Source of the DNA: a virus
Virus record (IMG/VR): IMGVR_UViG_3300030116_001618
Location: 3,301-35,302 of that record
Length of the DNA: 32,002 nucleotides
Reading direction: 5' to 3' (one strand)
Translations under genes and position numbers: made by a program
The notes under the pieces: generated by a model
What the model saw: the letters and a program-made list of their open reading frames with translations, nothing else
The model's database searches: none
Told to the model about the DNA's origin: nothing
Shown: one piece after another, positions 23,693 to 30,333 of the stretch
How the letters are laid out: every line of letters starts with the position of its first letter
Numbering within the stretch: the stretch's first letter is position 1

Positions 23693-24148
23693 ATGAGTAA
23701 AAAGAAATTTGGAGAAACTACAGTTGGTAAAATGCTGCTTGGAGCAGCAGGACTTATAAATCCTACGCTAGGCAACGTTCTACAAGGGGTCACAAGTCCT
23801 AAAGAAGCTATAGCTGAAATAGGTAAATCTAAAATATCAAATGAAGATAAAATTAAACTTCAACAATTAATATACGATCAACAAAACAAAGAAATAGAAG
23901 CCATAACAAGTAGATGGCAAGCTGACGCCAATAGCGACAGCTGGCTAAGTAAAAACGTTAGACCGCTTGTACTTGTATGGTGTATAGTTATATTCTCATT
24001 TGCAGGTATACTTGATAGTGTAGAAAGCGTTCCTTTTCATATTGGAGAACTTTGGAATGATACATTTGAGAAAGTTATGATGGCAGTTGTTCTTGCATAT
24101 TTTGGTGGTCGTACAACAGAAAAAGCTACAAGTATATTTAAGAAATAG
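23693..24148 (+). CDS. Holin, three-transmembrane-helix type
   Basis: This encodes 151 residues. The soluble N-terminal half is helical (KLQQLIYDQQNKEIEAITSR). The signature EAITSRWQADANSDSWLSKNVRPLVLVW is followed by hydrophobic helices at about residues 90-108 and 126-139 and by YFGGRTTEKATS. This order is typical of the Holin_3TM family, which forms inner-membrane lesions at the end of infection so the endolysin can pass. The position two genes after the endolysin supports the role. One of the three helices is weak in hydrophobicity, so the topology is uncertain. Confidence 0.8.
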   Translation: MSKKKFGETTVGKMLLGAAGLINPTLGNVLQGVTSPKEAIAEIGKSKISNEDKIKLQQLIYDQQNKEIEAITSRWQADANSDSWLSKNVRPLVLVWCIVIFSFAGILDSVESVPFHIGELWNDTFEKVMMAVVLAYFGGRTTEKATSIFKK

Positions 24149-24276
24149 TGGCAAGAATAGGTTACGTTCATAGATATAAGAATAAGAAAAAAAGACCAGG
24201 TGTGCATTCTAAAAACGCTTCACGCAACCAAATAGGTTATAAAAAGAAATATATAGGTCAAGGTATAAAAAGATAA
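24148..24276 (+). CDS. Very basic small phage protein (42 aa), GTG start
   Basis: GTG at 24148 overlaps the holin stop by one base (TAGTG). The product is Arg/Lys-rich with KKKRPGVHSKNAS and YKKKYIGQGIKR, a pattern I know from tiny basic proteins of marine phages (RPGxHSK...YxGQG). It may bind nucleic acid, but no role is established. The recognisable motifs make the short frame credible. It is followed by an unusual start for the next gene. Confidence 0.7.
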   Translation: MARIGYVHRYKNKKKRPGVHSKNASRNQIGYKKKYIGQGIKR

Positions 24277-24680
24277 TTATCGTACTTAAATACTTAACAT
24301 TCGAGCAGTTTGATTGTCCATATTCCAGATATGAAGATACAGGATACAAGTATATGGATAGAGAGTTTTTATTTATGTTAGATCAAGCTAGACATCTATG
24401 CAAAATAAAATTTAAGATTGTAAAAGGTTATGTATCACCAGACGGTCAAACTAGGAAAAATGAACTCAATAGGTCATCACATTTGATTGGTAGAGCCTGT
24501 GAAATATTTTGTAAAAATAGTTACAAAAGATATAGAATTATGACAGCTTTACTTGAAGTTGGATTTACAAGAATAGGCTTTGCAGACGATAGAATTTATG
24601 TAGATAATGATGATTTAAAGCCTGACGCTATATGGCATTTTAGGGTAACAAATAAAAAATTCTATATAAGCCCTATATAA
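24276..24680 (+). CDS. Second M15-like protein with altered metal ligands; likely ATT start
   Basis: The clear ATG at 24354 gives 108 residues, but conserved-looking M15_3 N-terminal sequence (LKYLTFEQFDCPYSRYEDTG) lies upstream in the same frame with no ATG, GTG or TTG. ATT at 24276 overlaps the previous stop as TAATT, the position where other genes here have TAATG; it gives 134 residues. Further motifs: FMLDQARHLCKIKFKIVKGY, then SSHLIGRACEI and RIGFADDRIYVDNDDLKP. In the family, the zinc ligands come from SxHxxGxAxD and HxD. Here the Asp is Glu (CEI) and the His is Tyr (YVD). It is probably inactive or altered, perhaps a binding protein. Confidence 0.6.
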   Translation: MIVLKYLTFEQFDCPYSRYEDTGYKYMDREFLFMLDQARHLCKIKFKIVKGYVSPDGQTRKNELNRSSHLIGRACEIFCKNSYKRYRIMTALLEVGFTRIGFADDRIYVDNDDLKPDAIWHFRVTNKKFYISPI

Positions 24681-24771
24681 TATATTATATAATAAGTAAA
24701 TAAATTATATTATATATATAATATAATATATTATATTACAACGCCTTAAAAGCGTTGTAATAAAAAAATTA
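24681..24771. repeat. Almost pure A/T stretch with a 24-base palindrome and an 11-base-stem hairpin
   Basis: A perfect palindrome spans 24704-24727 (its half-site ends in TATATAT). A hairpin with arms TATTACAACGC (24734-24744) and GCGTTGTAATA (24752-24762) has loop CTTAAAA. No T-run follows the hairpin on either strand, so it is not a standard terminator. Lying between the lysis and replication genes, it may be an operator, an origin element or a transcript-end structure. Confidence 0.7.
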
Positions 24772-24779
24772 TATATTTG
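24772..24779 (+). promoter_or_regulatory. Perfect TAnnTTTG box in front of the replication genes
   Basis: TATATTTG matches the flavobacterial -7 consensus exactly and ends three bases before the ATG at 24783, so the transcript would be leaderless or nearly so. No TTTG lies at the expected distance upstream; a TTG 14 bases before the box is too close. Confidence 0.4.
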
Positions 24780-24782
24780 ATT

Positions 24783-24929
24783 ATGGAAATAAATAATCAA
24801 CAATATATGGATGATTATATTAAGGTAGCTAAATCACTAGACAAAGCCTGGTGTTTTACCGATAAAGAAATAAACGAGTTAAAGGGATGTTTAGTAAGGA
24901 TAGCATTTTATGTAGAAAAAAACTCTTAA
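24783..24929 (+). CDS. Small hypothetical protein at the head of the replication region (48 aa)
   Basis: This is an uninterrupted 48-codon frame starting just after the TATATTTG box. Its product is helical and mixed-charge (QQYMDDYIKVAKSLDKAW, then TDKEINELKGCLVRIAFYVE) with two cysteines. There is no known motif. The gene lies between two promoter-like sequences, 38 bases before the ERF gene. Codon use is like its neighbours. It may be an early regulator or simply the first gene of the operon. Confidence 0.55.
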   Translation: MEINNQQYMDDYIKVAKSLDKAWCFTDKEINELKGCLVRIAFYVEKNS

Positions 24930-24932
24930 TAG

Positions 24933-24962
24933 TTTGTTAATTAAATTTTTTTATTATATTCG
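24933..24962 (+). promoter_or_regulatory. Promoter-like TTTG-N18-TATATTCG before the ERF gene
   Basis: TTTG (24933-24936) and TATATTCG (24955-24962) are 18 bases apart, within the 17-23 range I recall for Flavobacterium promoters; the -7 box has one mismatch to TAnnTTTG. The ATG at 24968 begins five bases later, so the RNA start should fall at or next to the start codon (leaderless mRNA). This is the best promoter candidate in the window. Confidence 0.55.
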
Positions 24963-24967
24963 CCTTT

Positions 24968-25504
24968 ATGAAATCACTTATTACAAAACTGGTTGCTATA
25001 CAAACAAAACTTAAAGCACCCAAAAATCAGAAAAACAAGTTCGGTAATTACAATTATAGATCTTGTGAAGATATCTTGGAATCTGTAAAGCCACTCTTAA
25101 ACGCAGAAGGTTTAGTTGTAACTTTGACAGACAAGATAAACAATGATCCACTGTATTGTGAAGCTACTGCTACTATTACAGATGGTGACGAATCATTAAG
25201 CGTAACAGCACAAGCTGGTATCAACACACAAAAAAAAGGTATGGATGTTGCACAAACTTATGGTGCATCATCTAGCTATGCAAGAAAGTATGCCTTAAAT
25301 GGTTTGTTCTTGATCGATGATACTAAAGACGCTGATGCGACCAATGATCACGGTAAGACTCCAGCAAAAAAGGAGATGCTTACGCCTAAACATCCAAACT
25401 TTAATAAAGTAAAACAATATTTAAGTTCTGGAGGAAGTGTAGATAATGTATATGATAAATATACAGTATCTGACGCTGCTATGTCTCAATTAATTAATTC
25501 TTAA
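24968..25504 (+). CDS. erf: ERF-family single-strand annealing protein
   Basis: This encodes 178 residues. KNQKNKFGNYNYRSCEDILE, then VKPLLNAEGLVVTLTD, the strands around TATITDGDESLSVTAQAG and the hallmark AQTYGASSSYARKYALNGLF followed by IDDTKDADA match the ERF superfamily. These proteins coat single-stranded DNA and anneal complementary strands in phage recombination. A variable C-terminal tail (from about residue 128) carries a short helical end. The nearby SSB-like protein, nuclease and RusA form a coherent recombination set. The LLNAEG codons happen to contain a near-copy (one mismatch) of the terminal 14-base repeat. Confidence 0.9.
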   Translation: MKSLITKLVAIQTKLKAPKNQKNKFGNYNYRSCEDILESVKPLLNAEGLVVTLTDKINNDPLYCEATATITDGDESLSVTAQAGINTQKKGMDVAQTYGASSSYARKYALNGLFLIDDTKDADATNDHGKTPAKKEMLTPKHPNFNKVKQYLSSGGSVDNVYDKYTVSDAAMSQLINS

Positions 25505-25507
25505 CTT

Positions 25508-25771
25508 ATGGCAACAATCGCAAGTATATCACTAGATGTAAAAAAAATAGACAAATCTAAATTAAAAGATGGAAGATATTTGAATCTTGACTTATCAATT
25601 AGAGATGAGTTAAATCAATATGGTCAAAACGTTTCAGTCTATTACAACAGAACAAAAGAGGAAAGAGAAAAAGAAGTACCTAAAGATTATTTAGGTAATG
25701 GTAAAGTTGTATGGACAGATGGTAATATATCTACTGGAAAAAGCTCTCAACAAGAGCTAGTAGATTTTTAG
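25508..25771 (+). CDS. Small protein next to ERF, possibly single-strand DNA binding
   Basis: This encodes 87 residues. ATIASISLDVKKIDKSKLKDGRYLNLDLSI is a beta-strand pattern, followed by QYGQNVSVYYNRTKEEREKEVP and YLGNGKVVW. Proteins with DVxKIDKSK...GxYLNL and TKEER directly after ERF genes are common in phages and are often considered OB-fold or SSB-like, but I cannot confirm the fold. It starts three bases after ERF and ends before a strong terminator, so the two form a short transcript with their own control. Confidence 0.65.
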   Translation: MATIASISLDVKKIDKSKLKDGRYLNLDLSIRDELNQYGQNVSVYYNRTKEEREKEVPKDYLGNGKVVWTDGNISTGKSSQQELVDF

Positions 25772-25787
25772 TTTTTTGTTTTGTTTT

Positions 25788-25820
25788 AAGGGTGGGCAGA
25801 AATGTCCGCCCTTTTTTTTT
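25788..25820 (+). terminator. Strong terminator after the ERF pair, directly before the ATPase gene
   Basis: The stem AAGGGTGGGC/GTCCGCCCTT (25788-25797 and 25804-25813, with two G-T pairs) has loop AGAAAT and a T9 tract (25812-25820). The next gene's ATG is only six bases downstream, so read-through controls its expression. Confidence 0.93.
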
Positions 25821-25826
25821 ACCTAT

Positions 25827-26651
25827 ATGAATCTAGAAGACAAATTTAACAATCTAACCAAAAAAGTATACATTGATCCTAATGAAAGAGTTGAGTATCC
25901 TCCAGTTGCTATATCTTATGGCTATTATAAAAGTGGTGAAAATTACTATCCTGTCCCTATTGGCACTTATGGTAATTTTTCTTTTATACAAGCGGCTCCA
26001 AAATCCAAAAAAACCTTTTTAGTTTCTATGCTGTGTTCTTGTTATTTAGCAGGACAAACTAAATTTACAGGTGATTTATTAGGACATAAAGGAGAACTAA
26101 ACCTAGTACATTTTGATACAGAGCAGGGTAAGTTCCACGCACAAAAAGTATTTCAAAGAGTAATCAATATGGCAGAAACTGATAACTCTTATTACGATAC
26201 TTATGGGTTACGAACATTAAGTATTGAAGATAGGAACTTGTTTATAGAATTGTATTTAGAAAAAAACTACGACAAGACAGGTGTTATGATTATTGATGGT
26301 GTAGCTGATTTAGTATCTGATGTAAATGACATCAAAGAATCAAACGACATTGTACAAAAGATAATGTACTGGACAGAGAAATATAATATACATATCGTGT
26401 GTGTAATACATAGTAATTATAATTCTGACAAACCAACAGGGCATTTAGGTTCTTCATTAGAAAAAAAAACCGAAACCCAAATTAAATTACAACTCAACGA
26501 AGACGATGAAAATATTGTACAGGTATCTTGTAAAAGAAGCAGAAGCGTACCGTTTGAAGATTTTAGCTTTGAAGTATGCAGAGATGGTTACCCAAGAATA
26601 ATAGACAAAATAGACTCACTACTAAACATCAAAAATGGAAATAAAACTTAA
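25827..26651 (+). CDS. RecA-fold / RepA-like ATPase with atypical Walker A
   Basis: This encodes 274 residues from ATG 25827; an upstream in-frame ATG at 25776 would lie before the terminator hairpin and is rejected. Domain order: strand plus P-loop (FSFIQAAPKSKKTFLVSML), then LVHFDTEQG, Walker B VMIIDGVADL, and a sensor-like VCVIHSN. KTETQIKLQL and VQVSCKRSRS follow. The P-loop reads APKSKKT in place of GxxxxGKT/S: the first Gly is Ala and the Gly before KT is Lys. Similar K-S-x-K-T loops occur in this phage group as I recall, so it may still bind nucleotide. It is likely a replicative helicase-like or loader ATPase. Confidence 0.75.
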   Translation: MNLEDKFNNLTKKVYIDPNERVEYPPVAISYGYYKSGENYYPVPIGTYGNFSFIQAAPKSKKTFLVSMLCSCYLAGQTKFTGDLLGHKGELNLVHFDTEQGKFHAQKVFQRVINMAETDNSYYDTYGLRTLSIEDRNLFIELYLEKNYDKTGVMIIDGVADLVSDVNDIKESNDIVQKIMYWTEKYNIHIVCVIHSNYNSDKPTGHLGSSLEKKTETQIKLQLNEDDENIVQVSCKRSRSVPFEDFSFEVCRDGYPRIIDKIDSLLNIKNGNKT

Positions 26652-27045
26652 TTATACGATAAGACCAAAAGCACACCAATCTGTAAGGTTATCAAAAAAA
26701 GGTTACACTTATACACCAAAAAATGTAAAGCTTTATAAAAATGAGATAGCAAAACAAACTTTGTCACAACTCCCTAAAGACTTTCAGATCATTAAACATA
26801 GTACGCCAATATATGTAGATTATCTACATTACATTTATAAATATCCAGCAAGGTGGACTAAAGATCAAAAAAGTAAATTTACATATAGAGTTTCTAGTCC
26901 TGATCTTCTTGACAATATCAACAAAGCATTTATGGATGCTTTGGAAGGTATTGTTTTTGAGAACGATATGAGTATCTGTTATGTAAAAGATTTACGCAAG
27001 TATTATGGTGAAAAATATGAAATTAAAATAAAATTAGTATATTAA
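26635..27045 (+). CDS. RusA-like Holliday junction resolvase
   Basis: This encodes 136 residues. After a basic N-terminal strand region (TIRPKAHQSVRLSKKGYTY) comes the hallmark SPDLLDNINKAFMDALEGI with VFENDMS. Acidic residues D90, D93, D101 and D111 are at the places of the RusA metal-binding cluster, and the later lysine K129/K131 region (YEIKIK) closes the fold. RusA resolves four-way junctions from recombination or replication before packaging. It overlaps the ATPase gene by 17 bases. The length fits the family. Confidence 0.85.
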   Translation: MEIKLNYTIRPKAHQSVRLSKKGYTYTPKNVKLYKNEIAKQTLSQLPKDFQIIKHSTPIYVDYLHYIYKYPARWTKDQKSKFTYRVSSPDLLDNINKAFMDALEGIVFENDMSICYVKDLRKYYGEKYEIKIKLVY

Positions 27046-27049
27046 GGGT

Positions 27050-27337
27050 ATGGATAGAAAAAAAATACCAGTATACTCAGGTGTTTTAAAATATTTTCCC
27101 GACGCTATAAAAGAGGTAGCCAGATGTAGCTACCAAGGTAACCAACAACATAATCCAAATACAAAACTACATTGGGACAGATCAAAATCAGGTGATGAGC
27201 TTGACGCTTTGTTAAGACACTTACTTGACGCAGGTTCTTTTGACAGTGATGGTATTAGGCATTCAGCTAAAGTAGCTTGGAGAGCTTTAGCTAATTTGCA
27301 AAAAGAAATCGAAAATGATACTCAAAGAACTGTCTAA
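27050..27337 (+). CDS. Predicted dATP/dGTP diphosphohydrolase N-terminal-like protein (formerly DUF5664)
   Basis: This encodes 95 residues. YSGVLKYFPDAIKEVARCSYQGN, QHNPNTKLHWDRSKSGDELDALLRHLLD and DGIRHSAKVAWRALANLQKE match a family often present in phages and now described as the dATP/dGTP diphosphohydrolase N-terminal domain. The His/Asp pairs (H34, H64 with D/E neighbours) could bind metal. A role in shaping the nucleotide pool is established only for some relatives, so here it is a hint. The gene has an AAGGG sequence just before its ATG, one of the few Shine-Dalgarno-like sites seen. Confidence 0.75.
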   Translation: MDRKKIPVYSGVLKYFPDAIKEVARCSYQGNQQHNPNTKLHWDRSKSGDELDALLRHLLDAGSFDSDGIRHSAKVAWRALANLQKEIENDTQRTV

Positions 27338-27902
27338 AAGAAATGATGAATGGATTAAGATAGCATATAGTATTTGCAGGGATAGACATCTCTCAAAAGA
27401 TCTAGTACAAAAAATGTATATGAGGATAAGAAAATATATTTCTGATCCTGATAAAATAAAAAAAGATGGTAAGATAAATTCACTCTACATTTATGTTACT
27501 ATTAAGAATCTTTATTACCAACACCAAAACAAAAAAAAGAAAAACATATTCTTAACATATAAGGACTATGATGCTTATGATCAGACTATTGAGCCTTTTG
27601 AATATAATACTAATATGACAAGCTCATATGAAGAAGATATTGATGTTCTTAATATGGAAAAAGCAAATGAAATAATAATGAATAACATTGAAAAAGAAAT
27701 AAAGACTTGGCATTGGTACGATGAAAAGCTATTTAGACTATATTATTTCACTGACAAAAGTCTAAGACAAATAGCCAGTGAAACTCAAATATCTTTGACA
27801 AGCATTTATAATTCTTGTAAAAATTATAGAGAAATTATATCTACTAAATTTGGAGAAGATATAGCAGATTTTTTTAACAAAGATTACGATAAAATTAAAT
27901 AA
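27315..27902 (+). CDS. Sigma-70-like (ECF-type) transcription factor
   Basis: This encodes 195 residues. An N-terminal region-2-like part reads DEWIKIAYSICRDRHLSKDL, VQKMYMRIRKYI and LYIYVTIKNLYY with basic residues after it. A C-terminal helix-turn-helix resembles sigma region 4: YYFTDKSLRQIASETQISLTSIYNSC. The middle is acidic and linker-like (about residues 85-115). Two-domain architecture and size fit ECF sigma factors. It could redirect host RNA polymerase to late phage promoters, which would explain why the structural operon lacks a recognisable TAnnTTTG promoter. That link is inference. The start lies 23 bases inside the previous gene. Confidence 0.7.
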   Translation: MILKELSKRNDEWIKIAYSICRDRHLSKDLVQKMYMRIRKYISDPDKIKKDGKINSLYIYVTIKNLYYQHQNKKKKNIFLTYKDYDAYDQTIEPFEYNTNMTSSYEEDIDVLNMEKANEIIMNNIEKEIKTWHWYDEKLFRLYYFTDKSLRQIASETQISLTSIYNSCKNYREIISTKFGEDIADFFNKDYDKIK

Positions 27903-27903
27903 T

Positions 27904-28323
27904 ATGAAAGAACCAAAAGACAAAAGAACAAAAGCATATAAAGATTGGAAGAAAAACTTTGATGCTAAAAATCAAAACAAGTCCAAAGGACTTGGTGATG
28001 ATATAGAAAAAATAACAGAAGCAACTGGTATTAAGAAAGCTGTAAAGTGGGCATTCGGTGAAGACTGTGGATGTGAAGAAAGAAAAGCAAAACTTAATAG
28101 TTTGTTCAAGTATAGACGTCCAGAGTGTTTAACAGAAGATGAATTTAATTATTTAGATATGGTGTTCAACACAAAAGGTAGTGTTATATCTGCCGATAAA
28201 GTATCTAAATTAATAAACATTTATAACAGAGTTTTTGATGCACATCAAAGAGGTACTAGTTGTAGCTCTTGCTTTATTTCAAATGTTTACAATCCCCTTA
28301 AAATATTATATGATAACTATTAA
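27904..28323 (+). CDS. Conserved Cys-containing phage protein, function unknown
   Basis: This encodes 139 residues. A basic N-terminus (KEPKDKRTKAYKDWKKNF), then SKGLGDDIEKITEATGIKKAVKW and GEDCGCEERKAKLNSLF, a helical part, and a C-terminal CSSC pair (about residues 121-124). The KGLGDxIEKITEATGIKKxV...DCGCxxRK signature recurs in flavobacterial phages in replication-side gene clusters as I remember. The C-x-C and CxxC pairs could coordinate zinc or an iron-sulphur cluster. No enzymatic role is known to me. Confidence 0.7.
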   Translation: MKEPKDKRTKAYKDWKKNFDAKNQNKSKGLGDDIEKITEATGIKKAVKWAFGEDCGCEERKAKLNSLFKYRRPECLTEDEFNYLDMVFNTKGSVISADKVSKLINIYNRVFDAHQRGTSCSSCFISNVYNPLKILYDNY

Positions 28324-28708
28324 AAGTGAAAAAGGTTTATTTGATTACTTAAAGCTTTATCATTTTCCTGATCTTGTAAAATCAAAAGATAAGTTATCTA
28401 AATGGGATTGTTATTCTGAAATATGGGGATATCGTATAGAACTAAAATGCAGAAAGAAACATTACGATACACTGCTAATTGAAAAAAGTAAATATGATTA
28501 TTTAGTATCAGAATGTTTTGGTGCTAGTGAAACACCTCTATATATATGCAGTACACCAAAAGGTATATATTGTTATAATTTATTTTTATCTGAACCAGAG
28601 TGGGAAGTTAATTGTAAAAATCCAGCAACAACAAACTTTGAAAATACCAATAGAGTAAATAAGATTGTTGCATATATTCATATAGATAAAGCAAAAAAAT
28701 TACTATGA
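28310..28708 (+). CDS. Predicted PD-(D/E)XK-type nuclease-like protein
   Basis: This encodes 132 residues from ATG 28310; an in-frame ATG at 28235 would overlap the previous gene by 89 bases and is less likely. The central KWDCYSEIWGYRIELKC, then RKKHYDTLLIEKSKYDYL, is followed by LYICSTPKGIYCYNL. The IELK motif with a following LLIEK..Y resembles the E-x-K core and motif IV of PD-(D/E)XK folds, and I have seen this pattern in small phage proteins of replication regions. The preceding catalytic Asp is not certain. A DNA endonuclease role is therefore a suggestion. Confidence 0.55.
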   Translation: MITIKSEKGLFDYLKLYHFPDLVKSKDKLSKWDCYSEIWGYRIELKCRKKHYDTLLIEKSKYDYLVSECFGASETPLYICSTPKGIYCYNLFLSEPEWEVNCKNPATTNFENTNRVNKIVAYIHIDKAKKLL

Positions 28709-29439
28709 AAACAATAACACTACTTGATGGATCTGTTTGGAGTGTAGATGAAATTATAGATAAAATGTATGACAATGTATTTTATTATGGATATTTAGGT
28801 GTCAATGCTTTATCCTCTTCTTCTTGTAAAAAGTTATGTGAAAGCGTAGAGGATTACCTATTTGAGGATAATAAATTTAGTCCTGATATAAAACCGTTAA
28901 GAGACGGTAGACTATTTCACGTTACTATATTAGAAGCTGATAAGATGCAAGACTACTATGATTTTATAGATGTGCCAACAAGAAGAAGCGCGGACTTCAA
29001 GCAACTCAAAAGGGTCAGTAAGAAAGAGGTTATGACTGTTAAAGAAAAATTATGGGCAGAAGATTTGAAAATGCACATTCTTAAACACAGTAGGGCAAGT
29101 GATCTTATTTTAAATGGTAAGCCTGAAGTACCAAACATAAATTATATTTTTGGATTACCTTTTAGAGGTAAAGCAGATTTATTATGTTCTGATCGTGTTG
29201 TTGATATTAAAACAACTGGCGATATAGCAAATTGGGATTATAATAAATATTTTTATGGATATGATATTCAAGCTTATCTTTATATGAAACTATTTGATAA
29301 AGATACTTTTGAATTTATAGTAATAGATAAAAAAACAAAGAAGGTAATAACAGATGAAGCGTCAGATGATTTTCTTAGGTCAGGAAAACGAAAGGTTGAA
29401 ACAGCAGTTAATAACTATGTCAAATACTTTGGAATTTAA
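28705..29439 (+). CDS. PD-(D/E)XK exonuclease (RecB/Cas4-like fold)
   Basis: This encodes 244 residues. VNALSSSSCKKLCESVEDYL at the start, then DGRLFHVTILE (H72), the catalytic block FRGKADLLCSDRVVDIKTTG (D158, D167, K169) and YDIQAYLYMKLF (Q189, Y191). This H...D...DxK...QxxxY order is the RecB-nuclease signature, as in phage exonucleases that work with an annealing protein. With the ERF gene it would make an exonuclease/annealase recombination pair. It starts within the stop of the upstream gene (ATGA). The length fits. Confidence 0.85.
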   Translation: MKTITLLDGSVWSVDEIIDKMYDNVFYYGYLGVNALSSSSCKKLCESVEDYLFEDNKFSPDIKPLRDGRLFHVTILEADKMQDYYDFIDVPTRRSADFKQLKRVSKKEVMTVKEKLWAEDLKMHILKHSRASDLILNGKPEVPNINYIFGLPFRGKADLLCSDRVVDIKTTGDIANWDYNKYFYGYDIQAYLYMKLFDKDTFEFIVIDKKTKKVITDEASDDFLRSGKRKVETAVNNYVKYFGI

Positions 29440-29641
29440 ACACCCTCTGACTAAGTTGTATTTTGAATACACAATTACGGATATTACCGAAGGATCAAGT
29501 ATTGCACAATGTGAAAAATCATTAAGGTTTTTTGAGCAACTAGAATTATATGAAGAGTGTCAAGGAATTTATTTAGCTATTAAATACGCAAAATTTTTTA
29601 TAAGTTTGTCAAAAATAAATTATGACTATGAAGTTAATTGA
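29417..29641 (+). CDS. Hypothetical protein (74 aa)
   Basis: The start chosen is ATG 29417, with a 23-base overlap with the exonuclease gene; an in-frame ATG at 29354 would overlap by 86 bases. The product is predicted helical with LEFKHPLTKLYFEYTITD near the start and SLRFFEQLELYEECQGIYLA in the middle. It overlaps the DnaA-like gene by 20 bases. No motif or membrane segment is recognised. Its tight coupling suggests a role linked to replication or to the DnaA-like protein, but nothing in the sequence shows this. Confidence 0.6.
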   Translation: MSNTLEFKHPLTKLYFEYTITDITEGSSIAQCEKSLRFFEQLELYEECQGIYLAIKYAKFFISLSKINYDYEVN

Positions 29642-30104
29642 CATACAAAAGTTTATTGAAGAGTTTACCGAACTTGATATTACTAAAAAAACTAGACAAA
29701 GACCGTATGTTTATGCTAGGTCAATATATTTTCATCTAGCAAGAAAGCATACTTTTTGTGGTTTAGAAAAGATTGCAGAGTCTATGGGAGCTCATCATAC
29801 AAACGTTTTACATTGTCTTAATAAAGTTGTACCGCATATTTTAAAACACGATAAAAAACTTGCAAACCTATGTACTAACTTTGAACAGATATATAGTGAC
29901 TCATTAAAAAACTCTACAACAAGAAGACAAGATCTAATAGCAGAAAACTCAAAACTAAAATCTGAACTACTTAAATATAAACAAAACAGATTAATAAACT
30001 TAATAGGGTCAATCCCAGAAAGTGAAGAACAATACGCTTATGACAAAATAGAATTTATGATAAAAATTATGAATGCAAGGAAGAGCGTCAAACAAGACTG
30101 TTGA
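29622..30104 (+). CDS. DnaA domain IV-like DNA-binding protein without ATPase domain
   Basis: This encodes 160 residues. Residues about 22-70 (KKTRQRPYVYARSIYFHLAR, GLEKIAESMGAHHTNVLHCL) match the C-terminal DNA-binding domain of the initiator DnaA: a basic R-x-x-x-VYARSIY helix and a helix-turn-helix ending in the HHTNVLH motif that corresponds to DHSTVLH in DnaA. The AAA+ and domain I parts of DnaA are absent. The C-terminal half is a coiled coil (QDLIAENSKLKSELLKY) that may dimerise. It could bind DnaA-box-like sites such as those at 380-388, 1713-1721 and the window ends, as an initiator or as a competitor of host DnaA. Both are inference. Confidence 0.75.
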   Translation: MTMKLIDIQKFIEEFTELDITKKTRQRPYVYARSIYFHLARKHTFCGLEKIAESMGAHHTNVLHCLNKVVPHILKHDKKLANLCTNFEQIYSDSLKNSTTRRQDLIAENSKLKSELLKYKQNRLINLIGSIPESEEQYAYDKIEFMIKIMNARKSVKQDC

Positions 30105-30333
30105 AAAGAAAAAGATTGCTCCTGAATATAATTTAGATGCTATCTCCTGGTGTATAAATAATGGTTATAAATTATATCCTAAACCTATTGGTAAAAACTT
30201 TGTAATAATATTAGAGTATAAAGGTACAAAAGCAGAAAGCGAAAAGATGTATACAAAAACTAATTGGAGTGATAAGATCTGGCAAACATATGAACATATA
30301 TACAAAACTAAATGCCTAGAAAGAAAACAGTAA
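30073..30333 (+). CDS. Conserved-type small protein before terminase (86 aa)
   Basis: This encodes 86 residues. NLDAISWCINNGYKLYPKPI is followed by VIILEYKGTKAESEKMYTKT and WSDKIWQTYEHIYKT. The WCINNGYK...WSDKIWxxYxxIY pattern occurs in small genes of flavobacterial phages as I recall, but no role is known. It overlaps the DnaA-like gene by 32 bases and the small terminase gene by 22 bases, so it is co-translated with both. No membrane segment is present. Confidence 0.65.
   Translation: MQGRASNKTVEKKKIAPEYNLDAISWCINNGYKLYPKPIGKNFVIILEYKGTKAESEKMYTKTNWSDKIWQTYEHIYKTKCLERKQ

Noticed and set aside
24734-24762. Hairpin after the second M15-like gene as a terminator
   Set aside because: The stem is perfect but followed by TAAAAAAA-like sequence on the + strand, and there is no U-tract on the other strand either. 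Listed as an inverted repeat only.
25097-25110. Near-copy of the terminal repeat inside the ERF gene as a functional site
   Set aside because: It encodes the conserved LLNAEG turn of ERF proteins, so the resemblance (one mismatch) may follow from protein constraint; mentioned only as a possible degenerate copy.
25776-25826. Upstream ATG for the RecA-like ATPase
   Set aside because: The extension is encoded by the terminator hairpin and T-run itself (giving KGGQKCPPFFF), which is not plausible protein sequence.
27050-27337. Evidence for a 2-aminoadenine (Z) genome because of the dATP/dGTP diphosphohydrolase-like gene
   Set aside because: No PurZ-like synthetase, DatZ-like HD phosphohydrolase or dedicated DNA polymerase is visible in the window; the family is widespread in phages with normal DNA.
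28235-28309. Longer N-terminus for the 28310 nuclease-like gene
   Set aside because: It would overlap the previous gene by 89 bases, while ATG 28310 gives the short overlap usual here; the extra residues show no conserved pattern.
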